The notes below the pieces were generated by a model that had not been told where the DNA came from, did not search any database, and was given only the letters and a program-made list of their open reading frames with translations. A stretch of DNA of 64,000 nt from Bacteroidales bacterium UBA1189 (GTDB taxonomy: Bacteria > Bacteroidota > Bacteroidia > Bacteroidales > Bacteroidaceae), in the NCBI GenBank assembly GCA_002309805.1, contig DBYJ01000060.1, positions 9,326 to 73,325 of the forward strand, written 5' to 3'. The position numbers and the translations under genes are program-made. The first letter of the stretch is position 1, and each line of letters begins with the position of its first letter. Positions 1 through 8,505 of the stretch are shown in pieces.

Positions 1-927
1 ATTGTTGATGAGCGGAGTGAAGCCGTTCATGATGAGAATGGCGAATGACATTCCCTCGGGGTAGGAGCCGAACAGACGGATGCAGACGACAAGGAAGCCA
101 ATGCAAGCACCGTAAATAAGCATGCCCTTGTGGGTCATGGGCGAGGTGACGTAGTCTGTAGCCATAAAGACGGCACCGAGCATCATTCCACCAGCCAAGA
201 GGTGCTTGAGGCTAAGCAGGCAGATGTCGGCAAAGGGCATCTTGCCCTGGATGATGTAGAAGACCACGCTGAACACGAAGGCGCTGCAGAGAATGCTGAC
301 GGGGATGTGCCAGCTGATAACCTTGGCGATAAGCAGGATGACGAAGCCGACGAGGAGCAGCAAGGCACTTACTTCGCCCAGCGAGCCGCCGATGTTACCG
401 AAGAACAGGTCGCCGAGGTTGGCGCCTTGGAGGTCGGCCAATGGTGTGGCTCCTGTTGTGGCATCGGCATATGCCGTGTGCTGATGAGGCACGGGCCACG
501 TCGTCATCTTCACGGGGAAGGAGATGAGCAGGAAGACACGTCCCAGCAGGGCGGGGTTGAAGATGTTGTTGCCCAGCCCGCCGAACGACATCTTGCCTAC
601 GCCGATGGCAAACAGCGCACCCATTATAATAATGTATAGCGGCAGGTTGCTCGGCAGGTTGAACGCCAGCAGCAGCCCGGTGACGATGGCCGAGCCGTCG
701 CTGAGCGTCGTCTTCGGGTTCTTGAGGATATACTTGTTGATGGCCCACTCAAACAGCATGCACGAGGCTACGGACGTGAGCGTCACAATCACAGCCCCCA
801 GGCCGAACACGTAGAACGACCAGAGCATGGCGGGCAGCAGGGCGATTATCACCCAGTCCATGTTCCGCCGGATGCTGTCGCCGCTGTGGACATGGGGCGA
901 CAGGGATACTTTCAGTTTATTTGACAT
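1..927 (-). CDS. rnfD: Rnf electron transport complex subunit D (partial, 3' end outside window)
   Basis: Membrane subunit of the Rnf ferredoxin:NAD+ oxidoreductase, an ion-pumping respiratory complex. The reading frame starts MSNKLKVSLSPHVHSGDS at 925-927 and stays open to the window edge, so about 309 residues are visible and the C-terminus is missing. Several hydrophobic segments alternate with loops. The stretch DATTGATPLADL holds the SGATPL-like Thr region where RnfD/NqrB proteins carry covalent flavin (family knowledge). It lies 32 bp downstream of rnfC on the same strand and belongs to the rseC-rnfBCD operon. Subunits G, E and A would be expected just beyond position 1. Confidence 0.93.
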   Translation of the reverse strand, partial: MSNKLKVSLSPHVHSGDSIRRNMDWVIIALLPAMLWSFYVFGLGAVIVTLTSVASCMLFEWAINKYILKNPKTTLSDGSAIVTGLLLAFNLPSNLPLYIIIMGALFAIGVGKMSFGGLGNNIFNPALLGRVFLLISFPVKMTTWPVPHQHTAYADATTGATPLADLQGANLGDLFFGNIGGSLGEVSALLLLVGFVILLIAKVISWHIPVSILCSAFVFSVVFYIIQGKMPFADICLLSLKHLLAGGMMLGAVFMATDYVTSPMTHKGMLIYGACIGFLVVCIRLFGSYPEGMSFAILIMNGFTPLINN

Positions 928-959
928 AACGGAGATTTACTATTTTTGTGGTTTACTGT

Positions 960-2291
960 TTACGATTTGGCCGCACGAGCACGTATGATGCCGCCGACGG
1001 TGCCCTTGCCCATACGAATCCAGTCCAGCAACGGACGGTGGGCAGGGCAGGTGAACTGGCAGCTGCCGCACTCGATGCACGTCATGATTTGTTCGGCTTC
1101 GGCACGCTCCCAGTCGGCGTGCTCGGCGAGTTTTTGCAGCAAATAGGGCTCCAGTCCCATAGGGCAGACGGTGACGCACTTCGAGCAACGGATACAGGGT
1201 TGTGCCTCGCCGCGTAGGGATTCCTTCTCGGTCATCAGCAGGATGCCGGAACTGCCCTTGCAAACGGGGACGTCGGTGTTGAGCAGCGCCTTGCCCATCA
1301 TGGGGCCGCCGCCGATGACCTTTCCTGTATCCTCGGGCATGCCGCCTGCTTTCTCAATGAGCAGGCTCATGGGAGTTCCCATGCGAGTGAGCAGATTCTT
1401 CGGTTCAGCCACGCTTTTACCCGTGACGGTTACTACGCGCTCGAAGAGGGGCTTGTTTTTCATCACGGCCTCGTAGATGGCGAAGGCGGTGCCGACATTC
1501 TGCACGATGGCGCCCACGTCAGCGGGTAAAGCCGGCGGATTGGGAACCTGACGGCTGACGACAGCATCGATGAGTTGCTTCTCACCTCCCTGTGGATATT
1601 TTACACGGAGCGGGCAAACCTCTATGCCGACAAAGCCTTTGGCTTTTTCCTGCATGAGGGCAATGGCATCGGGTTTGTTGTTCTCAATGGCTATGTAGGC
1701 TTTCTTCACGCCGACGGCTTTCATGATGAGGTTGACACCAATGAGGATTTCTTCGGGCTTCTCCATCATCAGGCTGTGGTCAGCTGTGAGATAAGGCTCG
1801 CATTCAACGGCGTTGATGATGACTACATCGACGGGAGTGCGGGGACTGAGCTTGACGTGAGCCGGGAAGCAAGCGCCACCCATGCCAACGATGCCCGCCT
1901 CCTGTACGCGAGCCACGATTTCCTTGGGCTCCAGGGGCGTATCGTGAACGATATTCGTGCTTCGGTCGATGTTCGGTTCCCATTCGTCGCCCTCCACATC
2001 GATGATAATGGCGGGCTTGCGGTAGCCGCTAGCGTCAATGACTGTGTCAATCTTGGCAACCTTGCCAGATACGGATGAGTGGATGGGGGCTGAGACAAAA
2101 CCTCCAGCATCGGCAATCTTCGTGCCCACTTTCACAAGGGCTCCCTTGGCAACGCAAGGGACGGCAGGGGCACCGATATGCTGCGACAAGGGAAATATGG
2201 CCTGCTTGGGCAGATCCATGACCTCAATCTTCTTTCCCGCAGACAGCTTGTTTTCTTCGGGATGAACTCCTCCTATTCTGAATGTTTTCAT
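960..2291 (-). CDS. rnfC: Rnf electron transport complex subunit C
   Basis: NADH- and FMN-binding peripheral subunit of the Rnf complex, 443 residues. The N-terminus MKTFRIGGVHPEENKLSAGK is typical of Bacteroidales RnfC. A glycine-rich GMGGACFPAHVKL segment and the NAVECEPYLTADH motif match the Nqo1-like nucleotide-binding domain. Two 4Fe-4S motifs near the C-terminus read CIRCSKCVTVCP and CIECGSCQFTCP. The start codon overlaps the rnfB stop as ATGA, which suggests translational coupling. No long Ala/Lys-rich C-terminal tail is present, unlike enterobacterial RsxC. Confidence 0.96.
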   Translation of the reverse strand: MKTFRIGGVHPEENKLSAGKKIEVMDLPKQAIFPLSQHIGAPAVPCVAKGALVKVGTKIADAGGFVSAPIHSSVSGKVAKIDTVIDASGYRKPAIIIDVEGDEWEPNIDRSTNIVHDTPLEPKEIVARVQEAGIVGMGGACFPAHVKLSPRTPVDVVIINAVECEPYLTADHSLMMEKPEEILIGVNLIMKAVGVKKAYIAIENNKPDAIALMQEKAKGFVGIEVCPLRVKYPQGGEKQLIDAVVSRQVPNPPALPADVGAIVQNVGTAFAIYEAVMKNKPLFERVVTVTGKSVAEPKNLLTRMGTPMSLLIEKAGGMPEDTGKVIGGGPMMGKALLNTDVPVCKGSSGILLMTEKESLRGEAQPCIRCSKCVTVCPMGLEPYLLQKLAEHADWERAEAEQIMTCIECGSCQFTCPAHRPLLDWIRMGKGTVGGIIRARAAKS

Positions 2292-3244
2292 AGGCTCGGG
2301 CTTTCAGACGCCTCCTTGGGCGCGGTTTCAACGGTAGGGATAACGACTTGGACGGGCTCAACAGCAGGAGCTGCGGCATCGGCTTTCGGAGCGACTGGAG
2401 CTTCCGCTTTTGGCTTGCGTGGCGGGAAGTTCATGGCCAGAATAGAGCCCTGCGGACAAGCCTCTTCGCACTTGCGGCAGAGACGGCACTTCGTCGGGTC
2501 GATGTAGGCAAGGTTGTTCTCTAATGTGATGGCTTCGAACTCGCAAGTCTTCACGCACTTGCCGCAGCCAATGCAGGCAGCGGCGCACGCCTTTTTCGCG
2601 ACGGGACCTTTTTCCTTGTTGACGCAGCGCACTACCATCCGACGGCCTTTCTTGCCCATCGGACGGAGTTCGATGATGTTTCTCGGACAAGCCTTTGTAC
2701 AGGCACCGCAGGCGGTACACTTGGTTTCGTCGACTTCGGGCAGGCCTGTTTCAGGATTCATGTGGATGGCGTCAAACGGACAAGCAGTCACGCAATCGCC
2801 ACAGCCCAGACTGCCAAAGAAACAGCCCGTTTCGCCACCCGCCGTGTTGTGGGCAATGCGGCATGTGCGGACGCCGTCGTACTGCACCGTACGGGGGCGG
2901 TTGGCGCAAGTCCCGTTGCAGCGCACGACGGCTACTCGCTGTTCGTCTGCCTCAGCCGTCATGCCAAGAATTTCAGCCACTTTCTCCATTACCGGCTGAC
3001 CGCCCACCGGACAGAGCTTACCCTCCAGCGAGCCTTCCCTTGCAGCCTTGACGCAGGCCTCAGCAAAGCCGCCACAGCCTGGGAAGCCACAGCCGCCACA
3101 ATTGGCCTGAGGTAACACCTCGGCCACTTGAGCAATGCGCGGGTCTTCCTCAACGGCAAACTTCTTTGCTATCAGGAACAGTACCGCAGCCAATATCAGG
3201 CCCAGCACTCCCAACGCAATTACTGCTACTAAAATTACATTCAT
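2288..3244 (-). CDS. rnfB: Rnf electron transport complex subunit B (ferredoxin-like)
   Basis: Membrane-anchored iron-sulfur subunit that takes electrons from ferredoxin into the Rnf complex, 318 residues. An N-terminal membrane helix (about residues 3-27) is followed by the CGGCGFPGCGGFAEAC cluster motif. Four ferredoxin-type modules follow: CGDCVTACP, CTACGACTKACP, CIGCGKCVKTC and CRLCRKCEEACP. A Pro/Ala/Lys-rich tail of about 45 residues ends the protein. The start lies 25 bp after rseC and the stop overlaps rnfC, so these are cotranscribed. Length and cluster layout fit the Bacteroidales family. Confidence 0.96.
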   Translation of the reverse strand: MNVILVAVIALGVLGLILAAVLFLIAKKFAVEEDPRIAQVAEVLPQANCGGCGFPGCGGFAEACVKAAREGSLEGKLCPVGGQPVMEKVAEILGMTAEADEQRVAVVRCNGTCANRPRTVQYDGVRTCRIAHNTAGGETGCFFGSLGCGDCVTACPFDAIHMNPETGLPEVDETKCTACGACTKACPRNIIELRPMGKKGRRMVVRCVNKEKGPVAKKACAAACIGCGKCVKTCEFEAITLENNLAYIDPTKCRLCRKCEEACPQGSILAMNFPPRKPKAEAPVAPKADAAAPAVEPVQVVIPTVETAPKEASESPSL

Positions 3245-3269
3245 AACCTATTGTTTTTATTTCTGAAAT

Positions 3270-3689
3270 TTATTCATCTACAACGTGGAAAGAAAAAACC
3301 GTACGAAGCCTGTCCTTGAAAAAGCTGAGTCCGATGTACCATGCGGCTACTGCAGCTACACCAGCTAATGCGCTGACAGGCTCGCTGGCATCAGTCAGTT
3401 TTGTGGCAAGAACTATAACTGCTATCAGCAGCACCAAAGGATAGAGAAATGCCAGTCGAACGGCTTTCAGACCGTACTTTGATGTTCCCTCGATTGTCAC
3501 CCTTTGTCCGACAGAAAAACGTTCCACATCAGACGCTGTTGCTTCAATCAATTTCTCTTTACTTTCTGCAGCGTGGCACAAACCTCGCGCACCGCAAGCT
3601 GCGCAGGCCGATGTCTGCACAATGCGTACCATCAACTTGCTCGCTTCCACACTCTCCACAACACCTGAATGTCGTATCTTTCCTGCCAT
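3270..3689 (-). CDS. rseC: SoxR-reducing system protein RseC family
   Basis: Small membrane protein of 139 residues with the RseC/MucC signature: a Cys cluster CAACGARGLCHA at about residues 32-43, then two adjacent membrane helices at about residues 77-120. In Bacteroidales this gene usually opens the rnf operon, as it does here. RseC with Rnf/Rsx is linked in enterobacteria to keeping SoxR reduced, but SoxR itself is often absent in Bacteroidota, so the local role is more likely tied to Rnf assembly or redox control (inference). A promoter with correct spacing lies upstream at 3740-3771. Confidence 0.88.
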   Translation of the reverse strand: MAGKIRHSGVVESVEASKLMVRIVQTSACAACGARGLCHAAESKEKLIEATASDVERFSVGQRVTIEGTSKYGLKAVRLAFLYPLVLLIAVIVLATKLTDASEPVSALAGVAAVAAWYIGLSFFKDRLRTVFSFHVVDE

Positions 3690-3739
3690 CAGACTACTCT
3701 TTTCCTGCCTTTAGTCCCTTTAACGGTACTTTTAGCGTG

Positions 3740-3771
3740 CGAAGTTACTACTATCTGCGCGAAACACCAAA
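3740..3771 (-). promoter_or_regulatory. Bacteroidota-type promoter for rseC-rnfBCD
   Basis: On the minus strand TTTG (3768-3771), a 20-bp spacer and TAACTTCG (3740-3747) match the TTTG-N19/20-TAnnTTTG form with one change in the -7 box. The box sits about 50 bp before the rseC start. Confidence 0.6.
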
Positions 3772-3865
3772 TTTATTTCCTTTTTTCTGTTGTTTTTCCA
3801 TGTTTTGTATAAGGGAAATTTTTTCTTCGCACTTTTGCTTTTTTTTCTAAAATATATGATGTATC

Positions 3866-3897
3866 TTTGCGGTTGAAATGAAAAATGTTTATCTTTG
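3866..3897 (+). promoter_or_regulatory. Promoter upstream of tatA
   Basis: TTTG at 3866-3869, a 20-bp spacer and TATCTTTG at 3890-3897. A second TATCTTTG box overlaps the -33 element (3862-3869), so two starts are possible. The leader to tatA is about 60 nt. Confidence 0.65.
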
Positions 3898-3960
3898 CCC
3901 ACGGAAAAGTTACTGACAATTGAAAAACAAATAGTATAAACCTATAAAAAGTAGAAAATT

Positions 3961-4170
3961 ATGATTCAACCACTATTTCTCGGCAGTATCGGTATGCCGG
4001 AATTGATTATCATCTTCATTATTGTGTTGCTCCTGTTCGGTGCAAAGAAAATACCTGAATTGATGAACGGGCTTGGCAAGGGAGTCAAGAGTTTCAAGAA
4101 AGGAATGAAGGAGGTAGAAGACGAAATAGAGAAAATCGATACCGATATCTCTGACGAATCGAAAAAGTAA
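3961..4170 (+). CDS. tatA: Twin-arginine translocase subunit TatA/TatE
   Basis: A 69-residue TatA protein. One N-terminal membrane helix (IGMPELIIIFIIVLLLFGAK) is followed by the Gly hinge, then an amphipathic helix KKIPELMNGLGKGVKSFKKG and an acidic, Lys-rich tail. TatA oligomers form the protein-conducting unit that moves folded proteins across the inner membrane. Bacteroidota usually have TatA and TatC only, and no TatB-like gene is visible here. It is the first gene of a same-strand cluster that ends with tatC and encloses a Tat substrate. Confidence 0.95.
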   Translation: MIQPLFLGSIGMPELIIIFIIVLLLFGAKKIPELMNGLGKGVKSFKKGMKEVEDEIEKIDTDISDESKK

Positions 4171-4225
4171 ATCCAAGTAAAAAGACTGATACCATTTTTT
4201 ATTAACTTTATTAATCCAATTCCGT

Positions 4226-5713
4226 ATGTCAGAAAAAATTTCGAGAAGGGAATTCCTTCAGCGTGGTACGGCAGCAGCTATCGGCCTGACCGTAGTTCCT
4301 AACACCATTTTGGGCAAGAGCCATGCACACATCGCACCCAGTGACAAACTGAACATTGCAGGTGTCGGTGTCGGAGGCATGGGTAATGCTAACCTCCGCA
4401 ACATGGAGAGGACGGACAATATCGTCGCTCTCTGCGATGTTGACTGGGATTATGCAAAGGATGCTTTTGGACGTCATCCCCAAGCTAAGAAGTACAGAGA
4501 TTTCCGCAAGATGTATGACGAGATGGGCAAGAGCATCGATGCCGTGCTCGTCGCAACTCCCGACCACACCCATGCCATCGTGGCTGCCAATGCCATCGCA
4601 ATGGGCAAGCACGTCTATGTGCAGAAACCGTTGACCCACACCGTCTATGAATCACGTCTGCTCACCAATTTGGCAAAGAAATATCAGGTGGCTACGCAGA
4701 TGGGTAACCAGGGTGCTTCATCCGAAGACTCCGACCTGGTATGCGAGTGGATCTGGAACGGCGAGATTGGCGAAGTCACCCGCGTGGACTGCGCTACCGA
4801 CCGTCCTCTCTGGCCGCAAGGTCTGAATACTCCTACCGAGAGAATGCCTATTCCTTGGGGGCTTGGCGGTCCTGAAGGTTGGGATCTCTTCCTTGGCCCG
4901 GCTAAGTATCGTCCTTACAATCGTGCCTACCATCCTTGGGATTGGCGTGGCTGGTGGGACTATGGTACGGGCGCTCTTGGCGATATGGCCTGCCACATCA
5001 TGCAGGTTGCCTTCAAGTCGCTGAATCTGCTCTATCCTATCAGCGCTGAGGGTTGCTCCACTCCATTGTTCCCCGACTGTGCACCCAATGCCCAGCATGT
5101 TAAGATTACTTATCCCGCCCGCAAGAAGTTCCACAAGGTCAACATGCCTCAGGTGGAAATCCATTGGTATGACGGCGGTCTGCTGCCCGAGTTCCCGAAG
5201 GGCTGGGAGGCTGGCAAGAGCCTCATGCGCGAAGGCGGTGGTGTCACCATCTTCCATGGTACGAAGGACACCCTCGTCTGCGGCTGCTATGGTCAGAAGC
5301 CGTTCCTCGTCTCCGGCCGTGTGCCTAAGGCTCCGCAGGTGGAGCGTCGTGTCGGCACCAGCCATGAGCAGGATTGGATCCGTGCCTGCAAGGAGAGCCC
5401 TGAAAACCGTGTTCCCACCAAGAGCGACTTCGCATTCAGCGGCCCGTTCAACGAAATGGTTGTGATGGGTGTGCTTGCCGTACGTCTGCAGGGCCTGAAC
5501 CGTCCTCTCCAGTGGGACGGCCTCAACATGCGCTTCACCAACATCGGCGAGAACGAGGAGCTGAACCTGAAGCAGACCGAAATGAAGGTTATCGACGGCG
5601 ACCCGAAGATGACAACCATCGACCACAAGGTCAATGCAATGGCCTACGCACAGGAGCTCATCAAGCACACCTATCGTGAAGGTTGGACGCTGCCTGATAT
5701 GCCTACGTTTTAG
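4226..5713 (+). CDS. Tat-exported Gfo/Idh/MocA family oxidoreductase
   Basis: NAD(P)-dependent sugar oxidoreductase family, 495 residues. The N-terminus reads MSEKISRREFLQRG and continues into a hydrophobic core, a twin-arginine signal, so it should be exported with bound cofactor. The Rossmann motif is GVGVGGMGNANLRNM at about residues 46-60. The family EKP motif appears as VQKPLTH, with Gln in place of Glu. The C-terminal half has the long insert seen in Bacteroidota and Planctomycetota secreted members. It lies between tatA and a DUF1080 lipoprotein on one strand. The substrate is not readable from sequence; oxidation of glycosides at C3 is a reasonable guess from the neighbours. Confidence 0.9.
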   Translation: MSEKISRREFLQRGTAAAIGLTVVPNTILGKSHAHIAPSDKLNIAGVGVGGMGNANLRNMERTDNIVALCDVDWDYAKDAFGRHPQAKKYRDFRKMYDEMGKSIDAVLVATPDHTHAIVAANAIAMGKHVYVQKPLTHTVYESRLLTNLAKKYQVATQMGNQGASSEDSDLVCEWIWNGEIGEVTRVDCATDRPLWPQGLNTPTERMPIPWGLGGPEGWDLFLGPAKYRPYNRAYHPWDWRGWWDYGTGALGDMACHIMQVAFKSLNLLYPISAEGCSTPLFPDCAPNAQHVKITYPARKKFHKVNMPQVEIHWYDGGLLPEFPKGWEAGKSLMREGGGVTIFHGTKDTLVCGCYGQKPFLVSGRVPKAPQVERRVGTSHEQDWIRACKESPENRVPTKSDFAFSGPFNEMVVMGVLAVRLQGLNRPLQWDGLNMRFTNIGENEELNLKQTEMKVIDGDPKMTTIDHKVNAMAYAQELIKHTYREGWTLPDMPTF

Positions 5714-5772
5714 TATTGTGACTGGTCTAATCGTATAAGACATTATACCTTATTAATAATAAAGAAAAGACA

Positions 5773-6588
5773 ATGAAAAAATCCATTTTCGTATTAGCTT
5801 GCATGAGCCTTGCTCTGCTCGCTATTTCCTGTGGCAACAAACCAAAGGAATCCAAGAAGGAGGTCGCCTTTGAAGTGGCTGGAAAGCAGTTCACGGTTGA
5901 TAAGGACGGCTATGTCACCATCTTTGACGGCAAGTCGCTCGATGGTTGGCGCGGTTACGGTAAGGATCATGTCCCCTCGCGTTGGGGTATCGTTGACGGC
6001 TGCCTTGCATTCAAGGGCAGCGGTACTGGCGAAGGCCAAACCAACGAGGGCGGCGACATCATTTTCGACCACAAGTTCAAGAACTTCACTCTCGAATTTG
6101 ATTGGAAGGTTGAGAAAGGCTCTAACTCCGGAGTCTTCTACCTTGCACAGGAGGTTAAGACACCCGATGGCAAGCACTATGAACCTATTTACATCTCCGC
6201 TCCTGAGTATCAGATTCTCGACAACGAGAACCATCCCGATGCACAGCTGGGTGTTGACGGTAACCGCAAGTCGGCTTCGTTGTATGATATGATTCCTGCT
6301 AAGCCTCAGAACGCTAAACCTTATGGTGAGTGGAATACAGCTAAGATCATGGTCTATAAAGGCACTGTCGTTCATGGCCAGAATGGTCAGAACGTCCTTG
6401 AGTATCACCTCTGGACCCCGAAATGGACTGAGATGCTGCAGGCCAGCAAGTTCAGCGAGGAGGCTTGGCCCACCGCCTTCAAGCTCCTCAATAACTGCGG
6501 TGGTGACAACCACGAAGGCTTCATCGGCTTCCAGGATCATGGCGACAACGTCTATTTTCGTAACATCCGCGTCAAGCTGATGGACTAA
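5773..6588 (+). CDS. DUF1080 (3-keto-disaccharide hydrolase-like) lipoprotein
   Basis: A 271-residue lipoprotein. The signal peptide MKKSIFVLACMSLALLAISC ends in a lipobox Cys at residue 20. The mature part is a concanavalin-like jelly roll with the DUF1080 hallmarks FDGKSLDGWRGYG, NSGVFYLAQE and EYQILDNENHPDAQ. Members of this family act on 3-keto sugars as hydrolases or lyases (family knowledge). It is 59 bp after a Gfo/Idh/MocA oxidoreductase that could generate such 3-keto substrates and 13 bp before an isomerase-like lipoprotein, which supports a shared pathway in the periplasm or outer membrane. Confidence 0.9.
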   Translation: MKKSIFVLACMSLALLAISCGNKPKESKKEVAFEVAGKQFTVDKDGYVTIFDGKSLDGWRGYGKDHVPSRWGIVDGCLAFKGSGTGEGQTNEGGDIIFDHKFKNFTLEFDWKVEKGSNSGVFYLAQEVKTPDGKHYEPIYISAPEYQILDNENHPDAQLGVDGNRKSASLYDMIPAKPQNAKPYGEWNTAKIMVYKGTVVHGQNGQNVLEYHLWTPKWTEMLQASKFSEEAWPTAFKLLNNCGGDNHEGFIGFQDHGDNVYFRNIRVKLMD

Positions 6589-6601
6589 ATCCAGGACAGT
6601 T

Positions 6602-7483
6602 ATGAAGAAATCATTGTCAATACTTCTTCTTCTCGTGCTTGCAGCTCCTACTTTCGTGAGCTGCGGCACGAGCCAGAAGGCTCCTCAGAAGAAGGAACTG
6701 GGTCTGCAGTTCTACTCCATGCGCGACACGCTGTTCCGCTCCAAGGGTAACTATCTGCCCATCATGGAGCAGGTGGCTTCGTGGGGCTACACCACGCTTG
6801 AAGCAGCTGGCTACGACAACGGCAAGTTCTACGGCAGTACGCCCGAAGAGTTCAAGGCAAATGCTGAGAAGGCTGGCTTGAAGCTCCTCTCCTCGCACGC
6901 AGGCCGTGGCCTGAGCCGTGAGGAATTGGCTGCCCACGACTTTACCGCTGCTATGGAATGGTGGAAGACCGCTATTGCCGCCCACAAGGCTGCGGGCATG
7001 AGCTACATCGTTACCGCTGGTATTGGAGTGCCCGAGACTATTGCCGACCTGCAGACCTATTGCGACTACTTCAATGAGGTGGGCAAGATGTGTGCTGCTG
7101 AGGGCATCCAGTATGGCTATCACAATCACTCGCACGAGTTCCGCAGAGTAGAAGGCAAGGTCATGTACGACTACATGATTGAGCACACCGACCCGAAGTA
7201 TGTCTTATTCGAGATGGACGTCTATTGGGCTAACATGGGTGGAGCTGCTCCCGTGAACTACTTCAAGCGCTATCCGGGCCGTTTCAAACTGCTCCATATC
7301 AAGGATGAGTGCACGCTTGGCGAAAGTGGCATGGTGGGCTTCGACGCCATCTTCAACCATGCAGACGAGGCCGGACTGGAGCACCTTATCGTTGAGGTGG
7401 AGTGTGATCCGTATCCCAGCGTTAAGGAGAGTGCTGACTACTTGCTCAACGCTCCTTGGGTAAAAGCATCGTACGCAAAGTAA
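6602..7483 (+). CDS. Sugar phosphate isomerase/epimerase-like TIM-barrel lipoprotein
   Basis: AP-endonuclease-2 family TIM barrel, 293 residues, with a Sec lipoprotein signal (MKKSLSILLLLVLAAPTFVSC, lipobox Cys at 21). Likely metal and substrate residues lie in YGYHNHSHEFRR, FEMDVYWANMGG, LLHIKDE and LIVEVECDPYPS. Despite the family name, a lipid-anchored extracytoplasmic protein is unlikely to act on sugar phosphates; it may instead isomerise, hydrate or cleave oxidised sugars (inference). It starts 13 bp after the DUF1080 gene. Confidence 0.88.
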   Translation: MKKSLSILLLLVLAAPTFVSCGTSQKAPQKKELGLQFYSMRDTLFRSKGNYLPIMEQVASWGYTTLEAAGYDNGKFYGSTPEEFKANAEKAGLKLLSSHAGRGLSREELAAHDFTAAMEWWKTAIAAHKAAGMSYIVTAGIGVPETIADLQTYCDYFNEVGKMCAAEGIQYGYHNHSHEFRRVEGKVMYDYMIEHTDPKYVLFEMDVYWANMGGAAPVNYFKRYPGRFKLLHIKDECTLGESGMVGFDAIFNHADEAGLEHLIVEVECDPYPSVKESADYLLNAPWVKASYAK

Positions 7484-7498
7484 AAACATCTTTTGATG

Positions 7499-7584
7499 GT
7501 CAACGAGTCAACAAGTCAACAGGTCAACAAGCGGATGCAGACCTTTCCCAGCGTGTTGACTCGTTGACTTGTTGACTCGTTGAC
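7499..7584. repeat. Inverted repeat whose arms are tandem GTCAACAA octamers
   Basis: The left arm (7499-7531) is four 8-bp units of the GTCAACNA type. The right arm (7554-7584) is their reverse complement with about three mismatches over 31 bp, around a loop of about 22 nt. The RNA would form one long hairpin between the epimerase-like gene and tatC. Confidence 0.85.
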
Positions 7585-7600
7585 CTTATAAATTAATATC

Positions 7601-8413
7601 GTGGACGAGAAGTCAATGTCCTTTTGGGATCATTTGGAGGTCTTTCGCGGGTCGTTGGTCCGCATAGTCGTCGTTCTGTTGGTCTTCATGGTCATCAGTT
7701 TTATCGCTATGCCTTATATCTATACTCCCGTCATCCTCGGTCCCACCCACGGCGACTTTTTTCTCTATCGGCTGCTGCCTATCTTCAAACCCGATTTTTC
7801 CTGCGAGCTCATCAATATTAATGTCGCCTCGCAGTTTATGACTCACGTCACTACCTCCTTCTGGCTGGCACTTGTCCTTTCGTTTCCTATCCTTATCTGG
7901 GAATTGTGGAAATTTGTCAGCCCTGCGCTTTATAAAAACGAGTCGCGCCCTGTCGGTTTCGCCTTCCTTTTCGGTACCGGCATGTTCTATCTGGGTTGCC
8001 TCATCAGCTACTGTATCATTTTCCCCTTTATGTTTCGTTTCCTGACGGAGTATGAACTCAGTAGTGAGATTACCAATCAGATAAACCTCAATTCTTATAT
8101 GCACAATTTCCTGATGATGATTTTCGTCATAGGACTTGTATTCGAGTTGCCTTTGCTCATCTGGGTGCTTTCCAAGCTGGGCATCATCGACCGTTCCTTC
8201 CTTCGCAAATACCGTCGCCACGCCATTGTCATCTTGTTGGTGCTGGCTGCTATCATAACCCCTTCAGGCGACCCTTTCACGCTGATGGTTACCTTCACGC
8301 CTCTCTATCTTCTCTATGAACTCGGCATCGTCCTCGCTCGTAAGCCTGAACCTGAGGAGCCTGACGAGGATGAGAAGGAGGAGTCTGACAAAACGCCTGT
8401 AAAGACGGAATAG
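7601..8413 (+). CDS. tatC: Sec-independent protein translocase TatC
   Basis: Polytopic receptor of the twin-arginine translocase, 270 residues. The family start SFWDHLEVFRGSLVRI, six hydrophobic spans and the conserved PILIWELWKFVSPALYKNE and FVIGLVFELPLLIW blocks are clear. A GTG at 7601 gives MDEKSMSFWDHLEVF; an ATG at 7616 would remove five residues. The acidic C-terminal tail (PEPEEPDEDEKEESDK) is hydrophilic. It is separated from the upstream genes by a strong hairpin repeat, which may lower or uncouple its transcription. Confidence 0.95.
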   Translation: MDEKSMSFWDHLEVFRGSLVRIVVVLLVFMVISFIAMPYIYTPVILGPTHGDFFLYRLLPIFKPDFSCELININVASQFMTHVTTSFWLALVLSFPILIWELWKFVSPALYKNESRPVGFAFLFGTGMFYLGCLISYCIIFPFMFRFLTEYELSSEITNQINLNSYMHNFLMMIFVIGLVFELPLLIWVLSKLGIIDRSFLRKYRRHAIVILLVLAAIITPSGDPFTLMVTFTPLYLLYELGIVLARKPEPEEPDEDEKEESDKTPVKTE

Positions 8414-8452
8414 TTTTTTAGTTAAGAATTAAGAGTTAAGAGTTAAGAAAGA
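8413..8452. repeat. AGTTAAG heptamer repeat after tatC
   Basis: Begins directly at the tatC stop: GTTTTTTAGTTAAGAATTAA followed by AGTTAAG units at 7-bp spacing. The first 22 nt (8413-8434) recur exactly, in reverse orientation, at 45756-45777 over the ddl stop codon. Confidence 0.75.
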
Positions 8453-8505
8453 TAGTGCTGCTATCGATATGCATAGCAACCGTAGCCTTTTTTCTTGACT
8501 CCTTA

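Noticed and set aside
4718..5743. 341-residue minus-strand frame
   Set aside because: Antisense to the Gfo/Idh/MocA gene with no recognisable motif.
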